A stretch of DNA of 64,000 bases, taken from the NCBI GenBank assembly GCA_037176725.1, contig JAZBRS010000020.1, positions 99,342,501 through 99,406,500 on the forward strand. The letters run 5' to 3'. Below are positions 11,776-22,367 of this stretch, one piece after another. This DNA comes from Posidonia oceanica (taxonomy: Eukaryota; Streptophyta; Magnoliopsida; Alismatales; Posidoniaceae). Made by a program: the position numbers and the translations under genes. Each line of letters begins with the position of its first letter. Position 1 is the first letter of the stretch. Below the pieces are notes generated by a model. That model worked only from the letters and a program-made list of their open reading frames with translations. It was not told the origin of the DNA and ran no database searches.

Positions 11776-13184
11776 ATGGCTTCATGTTTAAACTCTTGCA
11801 TTGTAGAGGGACAAAGTATTTATAGACCACTATTTTTTAATGGAAATAATTGTAATTATTAGAAATGTAGAATGCAAATATATCTTAAATCTATTGATCT
11901 TGATTTGTGGACTATTGTTGTAAATGGATATACTCCTAGTAAAAAGAGTTATAAGGAATGGAATAAAAATGAATTGAATGTAGCTACTTCAGATGCAAAG
12001 TGGTTAAATACCTTGTTTTGTGCTATAAACGAAGATCAATTTAATCAAATTTCTAATTGTAGTACTTTTCATGAAGCATGGCATATTTTAGAAGTTACTT
12101 ATGAAGGAACAAGTCAAGTAAAAGAAACTAAAATAAATATGCTTATTCATAAGTATGAAATGTTTAAAATGCAACATTATGAATCTATTAGTGATATGTT
12201 TACTAGATTTTGTGAGATTACTAACAATTTGAATTCTCTTGGTAAAAGTTTTTTTCAAGTGATTTAGTTAGGAAAGTTCTTAGATCTCTTACTCCAGCTT
12301 GGGAAAAGAAGGTCACCGCTATTGAAGAAGGAAAGGATCTTTCAACATATTCCCTTGAAGATCTAATTGGAAATCGTACTTCATATGAAGTACAAATGAT
12401 AGAGAAGGAATTAGAAAATGTTCTAGAAAAGAAGAGTATTATCCTTAATGCCTTGATCAAGTCGGATGATTCGGATGAGGAAGATCTTGCTCTTGTAACT
12501 CACAAGTTCAAGACATTCTTAAAGAAAGAAAGAATTCAAAAGAAGGACAAGAGAAAAATCAAGAAAAAGAAGGCTCTTTAAGCTACATGGGCTGATAGCG
12601 ACTCTTCCAATGAAGATTTATCTTCCAATGGTGAGGTTGCTCACTCGTGTTTTATGGCAAAAACTAGTGAGGTAACATCTTTAGATATTGTTGATGATTT
12701 TTCTATGAATGAAGTGTTTGATGCTTTCAATGATCTTTACTTGAAATATAAATCATTGAATGTTAAATACAAAAATATAAACAAAAACTTGTTGATATAT
12801 CTCTTGAAAAAGAAATAATTTCAAATGAAAATGATGAATTGAGAAATAGGAATAAAGCATTTGAAATAGAAAATGATATTTTGAAAAATGAATTGAATAT
12901 CATGAAAGACAAAATTGATATTTTGGAAAGTGACATTGCTTCTTTGAAAATCAAAAGTGAAAATTTACTAAATGATGTTAGAAAGAAAACTCTTGATGTA
13001 AGGAAGTATAGAAGTAAAAGTGTACATAAAAATATTATTCCATATGAAAATGGCTTTGTTAGAGCTAACAATAATGAAAAATATGAATTTGTCATTAAGA
13101 AGGAAAGAGGAAAATGGATTCCCAAAATAAGAAATAATATGATTCCTAAGACGAACTCATTTGGACCTAAAATAAAGTGGGTAC
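11776..13184 (+). pseudogene. gag: Copia gag (UBN2-type), degenerate
   Basis: The ATG at 11776 is the first after the PBS (MASCLNSCIVEGQSIYRPLF). A TAG interrupts at 11860. The frame then continues through a UBN2/gag capsid region (LDLWTIVVNGYTP, FNQISNCSTFHEAWHILEV, KINMLIHKYEMFKM) until a frameshift near 12255. Further frames carry SLEDLIGNRTSYE, an acidic then lysine-rich tail (DDSDEEDLALVTHKFKTFLK) and a long coiled-coil-like segment (12839-13100), as in SIRE-type gags. The frame ends abruptly at GPKIKWV because element A inserted here. At least one stop and two frameshifts make it a pseudogene, and no zinc knuckle was seen. Confidence 0.8.
13180..13184 (+). repeat. TSD of element A, left copy (GGTAC)
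   Basis: GGTAC directly precedes the 5' LTR of A. The identical GGTAC at 47234-47238 directly follows its 3' LTR, 34 kb away. Confidence 0.9.
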
Positions 13185-14541
13185 TGTAGATATCCTGTTT
13201 TGGCACTCCCATTGCACCTTTAAATACCATCACCCCATATCATGCTCCACTCATTTTTGTAAGCTTTTTGCTCAGCTCAAGTACTCTCCAAGAGCCCATA
13301 TGCCAGTCTGGATCGTTAGACACTGTATTTTAAAGTGTTTAACGGTTTCAACCCAGTTTATTTCAAAATTTGTCAATTTTCCTTTTGGACCCAAACCATC
13401 TGTCAAAGTCAAACGGGTCCACGTTGGCACAATCACCTCATTTAATTGATTGACACTTGTCTCCTTGATTGAGATGTCAAATTTGGTAAGTTTGCAAGTT
13501 GGGTGTGTTGGACGCTGGGTAACCCAATGTCCAACGTTGGACACTGTGAATCACAGCGTCCTATAACCTGGTTTTGTGTTCCACAAACTTTCCTTATTTG
13601 GTTAAATTCAAAATACATTTTTTTGCCTCCTTTAGAGGTCCGTTGACCAGTCAAAGCTTTGATTGGGCTTAATGGTTATTAATCAATCATTATTAGGGGA
13701 ATATTTCTTGATCCTGGCAGCTGTACCTCGGAGGGTCATTGGACGCTTGGGATTCCAGCATTCAACGTTGGACGGAGTCATTTCCAACGTCCAACACTTC
13801 TGAATTGAAAATTTTACTGACTTGGTCATTTAGTCCATATATGTTCCTCCCTTATTTCTATAAAAGTAGGGGTACCCCCATAACCAAGAGGGGACGGGAA
13901 TTGGTGTGGGAGAGAGGAATTTGAATCTGAGGTGTGGAATTTTGGAGACACCATTTTGAGTTGAGAGATAGGAAAATTACAGAGAAAAAGGGAGAGAGTT
14001 TTTGAGTGAATAAGAGAGAGTTCCAAAGGAGCATAGTTCTCGACGGTCTCCGACCACATCTTGCATTCCCATCCTAAGTAAAAGGAGGTTTTCTTTTAGT
14101 AGTTTGCATATTGCATATTCATTTATTTTTTTTTGTATCTAGGCATTCATACATAGTTGCAACCAAGGGGATAAAACCTCACGGGTAAGTATTTTTCTTT
14201 GTTTATTTTATATCATTTTCTATTTACCTTAGATCACTTACTACACCATATTTAATCCACATCTTTAAATCTGTTTTGCAAGGAAAAGAAGAAGAAGAAG
14301 AAGCTCACCTAACACGGGCACCCTTGGGCAATGTTGGCGTTGTCCCAAGATAGCTGAACCCGCAACACATATCACATCTCCCAAGGTGTCTCGAGAGCCA
14401 GCGCAAACGAACCGAGAGTGGCGATCACCGATCTCAACACACGTGGAGTGTTGGGATCAACGAATAAGCAAAGGGGGACACCGAAAAGGCAAAATAAACA
14501 AACAGCAAGAGTATCTTCTCCCTCAAAACCCCGTATCCACA
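13185..14541 (+). mobile_element. 5' LTR of element A
   Basis: 1357 bp, starting TGTAGATATCC and ending TATCCACA. The start pairs with the 3' LTR at 45870; the first ~65 aligned bases after the terminal motif differ at three positions. It contains a TATA box, the palindrome TGTCCAACGTTGGACA at 13529-13544, and a PBS-like TGGCGATCAC at 14419-14428. Confidence 0.92.
13859..13866 (+). promoter_or_regulatory. TATA box in 5' LTR of A
   Basis: TATAAAAG is conserved in the other LTR at 46544-46551 in the same context, followed by GGGTACCCC. Confidence 0.65.
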
Positions 14542-14544
14542 GAT

Positions 14545-14565
14545 TGGCGATCACGATGGGACTGC
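14545..14565 (+). promoter_or_regulatory. Primer-binding site of element A
   Basis: Three bases after the LTR end the sequence reads TGGCGATCACGATGGGACTG, starting with the TGG expected opposite a tRNA CCA end. Element C has the related TGGTGATCACGGTGGGACTG at the same place. The tRNA used was not determined. Confidence 0.7.
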
Positions 14566-14756
14566 TAAAAGTGCCCCCGTGTTAGGTGAGTATTCTTTTC
14601 TTCTTCGTTCTTTTCCTTTACAATTCTTATTTAATTTCGCGGATTTTCTTTCAAGGTCATGGCGAAATTCCTCATATTGTTTTGAGGCACCACGACCCTT
14701 TCATTATTTGTTTCTTATTTATGCTCTTAAAATCTTGCATCCACCTCTTATTTGAG

Positions 14757-15158
14757 TTTGATTCTCGTAAATAGAGGTGTTTATTTTTTAAAAAATCTCT
14801 ATCAGTACGTTAAAAGTTGTGCAAGGCGCGTCTTACATAAGATGCTACCTATTCCAGTGTTTTATACATCTGGACAGTTTTCCTTCTTTTTTCCAAAATT
14901 TTTCTTTAATTTCTTTAGGCTTTTATTTATTTGAAAATGAATGCAACCACCCCCTTCTTTTTGTTTTGATTCTCAGGAATAAAGGGGTGTTTGAGTAAAA
15001 AAAAATTGTTTAGGTTTTCTGAAAAAAAAAATTCCTTGTTAGTGTGTTAAACGCTGATATATATATGAGTCTTACATAAGACGTTGCAGTTTCAAGTGTC
15101 TTACACATCTGGACAGAATCCCATTCTGTTTTCAAAATTTTTCTTTGTATTCTTTTTA
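14757..15158 (+). repeat. Diverged tandem duplication in leader of A
   Basis: Copies at about 14757-14915 and 14970-15158 share an ordered set of words: GATTCTC, a run ending AGTGTGTTAAA/AGTACGTTAAA, TCTTACATAAGA, CAGTGTTTTA/AAGTGTCTTA, CATCTGGACAG, and AAAATTTTTCTTT. They are separated by T-rich sequence. Confidence 0.6.
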
Positions 15159-16088
15159 TAACTGGCCCATGGAACAAGGTGTGAGGTGATCGGCATTGCC
15201 GTAGGGACCGGAGCCTTAATCTTTGAGTGCTTTTCAAGAATACCAAATAAAATCGAGTTTTTCTGTGTAACTTGTATGGCCCTTGTTAGGAACTAATTTG
15301 ATTGTGTCTTTTCTTGGATTACATAAATAACCACTTATGTCCTAAGCACCTCTGTTGCAAAGGCTTAAGGAAGGTGTTTGTGTTGTCATTAGCTTTCACA
15401 AGGGTCACTACCTCTTCCCTTGATTTTTTGTGAAAGTTAATTAGAAACCCAAGTTAAGATTTGCATTCTCCCTTCCTCTTCTATGGTTTGTTATGAATGC
15501 TTGTGCTTGAAACGCGAGAGACCCAATCAATCCTGAGTACGCTAGGCTCTTCCTCTACGAGGTAAGAATATAAGTGTGCTTAGGCTCCGCAAAGATCCTC
15601 AGGAGTTGAGATAGGGGCAGTACCAAAGAAGAGAATTATTTGTCCCATTTGTGAGGATCCATAGACAACCCCTGAAGGAATCCATACTTAAGCCATAGGC
15701 ACCCTGAGAGCCATGCAGGTTTAAAACACTAATAACAAAGTGAAATCGTAAAATCAAACATTCAATCGCTGTTTGAAAAGTGTTTCTGTGCAGCTCTCTC
15801 TGAAACAGGGTGTTGGACGCTAGAAACATTGCGTCCTACGTTGGACGCATCAGATACTGCGTTCAACACATTGTTTGTTTATTCCTCTCATTTTTTTGGG
15901 TGTTTTGTGGAATTGATGAATGCTACAGGGTGAATGATTAAATAGGGGTTATAAATAAGTCATTTGAACTTTATTTTGAGTCCATTTCTTTTCTTAGAAG
16001 CTTGTATTAGGCTACAAAGAACTTTTGTAAGTTTTGTTTCTTTTCTTTCATTTGTTCACCAAGTGTAAACATTGTAATATTTTCCTTA

Positions 16089-16225
16089 GAAAGAAAAAGG
16101 AGTAAAAAAGATGAGAAAAAAAATCAGAAAAAATAAAAGAGAAGAAAAGAAAAGAAAAAAAGGAAAAGAAAGGAAAAAGAGAAAAGAGAGAAAAGAAAAA
16201 AAGAAAAGGAAAAGAGAGGGAAATC
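16089..16225 (+). repeat. Purine (A/G) tract in leader of A
   Basis: Almost entirely A and G on the plus strand, about 430 bases before the gag ATG. Such a tract could be mistaken for a polypurine tract, but it is not next to an LTR. Confidence 0.6.
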
Positions 16226-16656
16226 CTTGTATGGTCCTGTGATTCGCAAGAACGTGGGGGTTTGTTTCATCAAGAAATATCTCTCAAAGGAGCAATTGGT
16301 GGCACAACGATCAGTTCAGCAGACAGCTTGAAGCGTTAGAAGCACCACAACAAGCATTTAACGTTGGACGCTGTCTCTTTCAGTATCTTACACTGCCACT
16401 TTACTTCAGAGCCAATCAGTGCATTAGTTGCTTACCATTATCCAAGTTTAAGTGTAAAGATACAAGGAGTGTGTGCTAGGGAGCTGTGGCAATCGTCTCT
16501 GCATAATTGGGCATGTTTGCATTAATTAATTCTACCAACAAAAGACAGTGGTGTTAGACGCGGCTGTATCTCGTGTTTTACGTTAGACGCTGTGTTGTCT
16601 GTGTCCTACGCTTACTGTAACTGAACTTAAGTCGGAACAAGAGAAAGCTGAGCCAA

Positions 16657-16712
16657 ATGACTAAATCCGAAAGCAGCTACTCAGATACAGATAGCATGCC
16701 CGAAGAGGAACC
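16657..16712 (+). pseudogene. gag: gag of element A, N-terminal piece
   Basis: The ATG at 16657 opens MTKSESSYSDTDSMPEEEP, an acidic/serine-rich start. The frame is interrupted after 18 full codons by element C. It resumes in phase at 26320 with ILKLFNPTTGEKWDPDSVQY, which supports both the start and the insertion boundaries. A TAG follows shortly after the resumption. Confidence 0.75.
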
Positions 16713-18275
16713 TGTAGATATCCCATTTTCGCATTTCTGAGAGTTCATAGAGGATAGGAATTTCTGAGGCACCTAGATCACACAATTAAGGCTTAATAAC
16801 ATATTTTCCAGAGTTTTTATGACTTACTTAAAAACAACACTTGATTTTGATTAGCTCAAGATCGTTAGCTGTAGCAGAGCTGACTCGCCCAAACTTGTGG
16901 CAGGTTTGAATACCTTGAGCACTCTTTATCCCACTCAAATCAGTGGCAGATTTGAATTAAAGAAGACGTTTTTATGATTTCATGAGACCTCTGAAGTTTT
17001 TCGGGCTTTTATCATGTTTCTCTAGATTAACTTAAAAGACAGGGCTTAAAATGCAAAAGACTTAGCTAGTTGCCTTCCAGAGCAGCGACACAGCTAGGCG
17101 CCACCAAAAGCGGTGACTGGACTGTGCAGGCGCCTGTGAGACAGGTGACTAGCATTAGACCTCTCTCTTCAGCTTAATATTAATATCCTGGGTATTAATA
17201 TAATATATGAGAATTTTATAAGCTATTATAACATTTTTCTGTAAATTATTGATATTTATATGATTTTCTAACATTTAATATATGGTATAACACATACATC
17301 ATAAATAAAATAATCAAAGAACAATCTAGAAAATCCTAGGTGGCCCCAAACAAATATCTTGATTTTTTAACATGTTTTAATGTGCTAATCAAATCCCTAA
17401 AAATCAGAAACCAATCCCTTAGAATCTCCTAAAAATCAGAAATAAATATTTTAGTTGCCTAGAATAGTGCTACAGCTAGGCGCCACTATATGCGGCGACT
17501 AGTTGACGTGGACTCCGCTGACCTGGTCACGCGGTGTTTCCCCGGCATTTACCACGATCTTTTCGGGAGATATTTGTCTCAGTCGCCTGCCTATGCGGCG
17601 ACTAACCCTAAAAATCAGTTTTCTTCTAGAAACTTCTTAGGTCTAAGCCACCTGTGTCCCACGAACCTATAAAAAGGCCTCGTGAGTTAGTGCCCGGGAG
17701 GGGGTCAATTTTTAGGGTTTTTAAGGAGGCCACATTTAGAGAGAATGAGAGAGTCATCTTCTAAGAGAGAAACCCTAGCCTCCACCTTCAATTTAGAGAA
17801 ACCCTAGATCCCAAAGATCTCGAGCCTAGTCGGAGCTCCGACCGTGCCTCCACTTCCTCGCTCCACTGCATACAGCACGAGGGTGAAGGGAGTATCTTCT
17901 TTCAATCTTTTTCAATTCATATTGCATTCCTTAATATAGGACCCATAGCATAAGTATGCGGGGAACAATCCCCGGTTAGTATTAGATTTATTTGTTTCTA
18001 TTATTCTCTGTTCTTCTTTGTTATCATTTACTACACACAAACTTATCTAGATCTCTTGTTTTTTATTTGTTTTGAAGGAAAGGAAAACGCTCACGTAACA
18101 CGAGGAAGCCATTGGACGACATCTTGCCGTCAATCCAGTGAGCCGAGTACCCACATCATCTACATCTCCCTAGGCGCCTTGTCCACCCATTGACAAGTGG
18201 CGATCACAACAAAGTTAACGACATCGTGGAAGCGTTGTTATCTTCATCCAAACACCCCCAGAATCCACATTCACA
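16713..18275 (+). mobile_element. 5' LTR of element C
   Basis: 1563 bp, TGTAGATATCCC to CACATTCACA. It contains TATAAAAA at 17668, a PBS-like TGGCGATCAC at 18198-18207 (about 70 bases before the LTR end), and scattered AGTCGCC / GGCGACT words (17078-17170 and 17458-17600). Confidence 0.92.
17668..17675 (+). promoter_or_regulatory. TATA box in 5' LTR of C
   Basis: TATAAAAA follows CGAACC. The same context recurs in the 3' LTR at 25707-25714. Confidence 0.65.
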
Positions 18276-18280
18276 GATCT

Positions 18281-18301
18281 GGTGATCACGGTGGGACTGG
18301 C
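18281..18301 (+). promoter_or_regulatory. Primer-binding site of element C
   Basis: TGGTGATCACGGTGGGACTG begins shortly after the 5' LTR end and matches the PBS of A at most positions. Confidence 0.7.
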
Positions 18302-19678
18302 TTTAGCCAACCCTCTGTGCTACTTGAGTTTTTCCTTCCTTCCTTCATTTTTTTTTAAGATCTAGTTGTTTTTTAAGTTGTTTTCGATTTAGGAGGCCGT
18401 GCGCTTAGGTCTTTTCACGACTCCTAAACCATGTAGTGTTTTCTGTCATTAGAACAGTTTTTCTCACCCAACCACCTTGATCTTAAGGCAAGAGGTCTCG
18501 TTAGCACTTTAAGGCAACGACAACCTCCTGTCCAAGGTCGTAGAGGGTCGGGTTACTACTGTTCTGAAAAACAAAGAACTCCGATTTCCAGCTGCCCAGT
18601 AATCTGGTGCCTGAGCAAGTCGCAGTCCACTGCGGTGACCTCTCCAGGTGCACCCATTACAGGCGACTGGATCTGGGTTTTAATTTCAGTGCAGATCGTT
18701 TATTATTTTCAGTCGCCTGTGTTGTCTTTTTTTAGTTCTGCAGTAATTTAAAATCTGATTAACATCCTGTCCACTGTAATTTTAGTTTTTTATTCGGATT
18801 TTAGGTTTGTATGTGTCCACCCTTAAGGTGGAAACTATTTTATTGATATTAAAGTTAAAGTTCCTTGAGAAATCCTTTCCCTAACTAAAATAATCAAACA
18901 GAGCAAACCGGGCCAGTGCAAGTCGCTCACCCATACTCTGTTTGGTTAGGATAGTTAGATTAAGAACTCAAGGTGTCCTAAGGTTTTATTTTTGACTCCT
19001 CCTCTTCCTTAAGTTAAAAATAATCCATAGTAGATACTTGATACTTTGATATTCCTTGTTTATTTACTGTTTTGTGGTTTGATAAGGGCCGATCTTAAGG
19101 ACAGAATCCTAGGTGGTGGGCTCCTCTTTAGAGAGACAAACCCGCCGCCTAGGCCCTCTTGGTAGGCCTTGAACGAAGGTCAAAGAGTGGTACCCATAAG
19201 TCAAAAATCCCATTAATTGTGAACATGAAGGTTTAATTAACTGATTAATTATTCACTTCAACAAATAAAAACCTGCAATCTGTCTGAAACTTGCACTATT
19301 TTATTTTCCTGTTTGTTGCGCGGTCTGTCTAGAACAGACCTTGGCTGCTGGAAGAACAGGTACTGAACCGCCTGTTCAGAAGGCGCCTCGCTCAGCCGCC
19401 ATTAAAAAAGGTGACTTGTTTGGTCACCTGAGTAACAGGCGACTACAGGATAGGCGTTTTAGTGTACATTGTTTGTAGAGATTTAACTGTCACCATTAAC
19501 AGGTTGCAAGAGCATCAGAATAGCAACTGCTTATTTTATTTTATTCTCCTTTACTTAATCGAGTCTGCATTAAGAAGTGTAATTGAGTATGTAATTTCCT
19601 TTTTCAAGTTTTCTGTAATAATTTAAAAGACAATCTTGCACAATAGAGGCTTATCGACCAAATCAAGAGCGCCTCAAT
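18302..19678 (+). other. Non-coding leader of element C
   Basis: No frame with a domain. It carries further GGCGACT / AGTCGCC words around 18595-18720 and 19375-19450, the same hairpin vocabulary as the LTR. Confidence 0.6.
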
Positions 19679-22367
19679 ATGACCTCTGCCTCAACCTCTA
19701 CCTCCATGGCACAACCAAGCCTAGGCCTAGATGGGTTCTTTTTCAGAACTTCAACTTCACAGGCACAAGAGCCAGAAACTCCCAACTTTGCACAAGAAGT
19801 TGAAGGAGAGAGAAATAAGTCACTCCCGACCATAGAGTACCTCGTTTAAGCATACACTTCCTGAAGTAACCTCCCCAGTAGTACTGCCTACATCGACCGC
19901 TTCCTATCTGTTTGAGGAAGCGACTAATGAGATCTACCAACTCCTGGCATAGTACCACCATCCCTCATTTAGGAGCCTACAAACCTCATCCGTCCACCAA
20001 CCTTCTTGCCTAAACCCTCACCAAAACCTGTTAACCACGCTCACTCACACATACACCATGCCACTAAACCCCACTATAAACTTCCCTACCCACACTTCAT
20101 TCTCACAATACCACGCAACGCTAACCTATCCTTCCATGCATCAAATCATGCCATCATACACAACCTACCAACAACCACAATATCTCGGAACATCATACAC
20201 AACCTACCAACAACCACAATATCTCGGAACATCATACCAACCACAGTATCCCGAAATAACACACTCACCACAACCTCCCGCTAACACACAATCATACTAC
20301 ACTCCACATCAATCCCTACCCTTCTCTTTACCATACGACCCTCTATCGCCACCGTTCCACCAAAATCATGGGCACCTAAACTAGGGGCAACAAGCCATGC
20401 TAGGATAAGACATTAAGAGAATGATCTCTGAGGCACTCACAGAGGCAGGGTTTACACATAAAGCACCAATAGGGTTTGACACTTCTAAATTTCCTCATTT
20501 TGTTCTTCCACTCGGATTCAAAATGCCAAAGATGAGGAAATACAGTGGAACAGAGGATCTAAGAGGCCATCTAGCCACATTCACAATGGATGCTCTACCC
20601 TATCAATATGACAATGGGCTTACCATCTACTTCTTCTTCAAGAGCTTGGAAGGAGAAGCACTGGGATGGTTCAACATGCTCACAGCATATGATCTCAGTA
20701 GCTTAAAGATGGTCCAAGAAAAATTTCTACTCCAATACGGCCATTGCATCCAGCATGAGCCCACAATGAGCGACCTCCTCGCTGAAGGAATGAAACCTGA
20801 TGAGGAGTTTGCTACTTTTGCAAGCAGATAGAGAGACATGGCTGCAAGGTCCAAATGCTACATCCCAGAGAGCCAAGCAGTTGAGGTCATTTCCCGAAAC
20901 ACTACAGGAGCACTCAGAACGGGGCTATTGATTAGTGATCTCCAAACATATCCTCAACTGTATGAGCGCACGACGAGAGTCCTTTGTCACAAAGAAGAGT
21001 TACCATTCTTAGAGCCTGAGGGAAGGGTCAAGAAGAAGACTACTGGCTATACGCTTGAAGGCGTCACTAATAGCATGGCCCAGGTTTCAATTCAACAAAA
21101 GCAGAAAGGGCAAAGGGACCCCTAATACCAGTCTAAGCAATCATTTTTGGCCCAAGGGCAACTGACCCAGTATCAACCAACGCAGTACCAGGGATAGGTA
21201 GTGTAGCCAGTATAGCACCAACAACAGCAGCCACCTAACTACCCAGTACATGCCCAGCAAGTATGGACAAAGAATGGATACCAGGGGCAACAACAGGGGC
21301 AGAGGAACTACCACAACGTCCCTCCACCAGGAATCTACAAGGGCTCTCAGAGGCAAAGATATCCTCTGCTTCCTGAATCGATCCCCGACATATTCAGGAT
21401 GTTGGTTGAAAGTGGAGATCTGTGTCTCCCAGAACCTAGTCCAAGTCCTCCCAATGCTAATATGTCCAAATATTGCCCTTACCACCAGAACAATGGACAT
21501 ACCCTTGAAAGTTGTTTCACTGTCAAAGATAAAATACATAATCTTAATGACAAAGGTGAAATCATGTTGTCCGAGCTTAAAGCCAGACTGAAAGCAACTC
21601 AATAGGACCAGCAAGTGATGCAGATACATCAAGAGCCCTTGTTCAACCATTGAGTGGCTCACACGGATGTAGAGATCATCCTATCAGTTGCTCGATCTGA
21701 GTTTGCTACCATCCAGTGCATACAAGCATATCGAGAACAGATCCCATCAAGCAAAGAGGACCTTGATCCTAAGGCACCCTCAACACCTATTTTGAATTCT
21801 CATGTGTTCCAGGACTTAACGGAAGAAGACCAGTCACCCGTCTATGATGAGTACACGGACACTGATTGGCGCGATGAGAAGACAGTGGACTCTCAGATAT
21901 TCTAGGACTTAATAGAAGAAAACCGGTCGCCCATTTATGATGAGTATGCTGACTCAGACTGGTACGACATACTCAACTCGCCACTCTTAGCAGCACAGGC
22001 AAGACTTGATCCTCCTCCCAAGCCGCCCGATCCTACAAATGGACACACTAGGGGCAGTCATGACCACTACAGTCATGAAGGAGAGGTTAATACAGAGCAC
22101 ACCTGTGGTCGTACTTCAAAAGGAGGAGGAAATCTGATAGCCTCACTCCAAGACAAAGCCACCAGGGGCACTGTACGAGAAATGGGTCAGAATGAGTCCG
22201 ACTATGACCCTCTGAAGGCAAAGACCGAGTGCAAACCAAAGGAAAGACAAGAATATGCGTCACAAGCACCTGACTACTTAATGCTAGGGGCAGACTTCCG
22301 CAATCACCCCTCAGGTAAGCCCCCTCATATGGGAATGGAGGTGCGAAGTTTCTCTGAACCCGACTGA
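19679..22367 (+). pseudogene. gag: gag of element C, full length but with stops and a frame change
   Basis: The ATG at 19679 gives MTSASTSTSMAQPSLGLDGF; the frame changes between 19849 and 20058. From 20058 to the terminal TGA at 22365 it stays in one phase. Order: a Tyr/Gln/Pro-rich segment with a 39-bp duplication (YTTYQQPQYLGT twice, 20150-20228); a retrotransposon gag (capsid) domain at 20421-20900 (FDTSKFPHFVLPLGFKMPK, FKSLEGEALGWFNML, EGMKPDEEFATFASR); a CCHC-like knuckle at 21460-21520 (KYCPYHQNNGHTLESC); and an acidic tail with two copies of FQDL-x8-P(V/I)YDEY. Gag forms the particle and binds RNA. Ten in-frame stops are each explicable by C-to-T or G-to-A change. Confidence 0.85.
20150..20228 (+). 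repeat. 39-bp tandem duplication inside gag of C
   Basis: Two near-identical copies each encode YTTYQQPQYLGT. The unit length is a multiple of three, so the frame is kept. Confidence 0.85.

Larger units (their letters stand above)
14566..16656 (+). other. Long non-coding leader of element A
   Basis: About 2.1 kb between PBS and gag ATG without a coding frame, as usual for Tat/Ogre elements. It contains a two-copy duplication (14757-15158), several GCGTCC/GGACGC words (for example 15831-15848) and a purine tract (16089-16225). Confidence 0.65.

Noticed and set aside
16089..16225. Purine tract as a polypurine tract
   Set aside because: No LTR follows; the element's real PPT is at 45856-45869.
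21141..21662. 173-residue minus-strand frame over the C gag
   Set aside because: Shadow of the gag frame, which carries the recognisable capsid and knuckle motifs on the plus strand.
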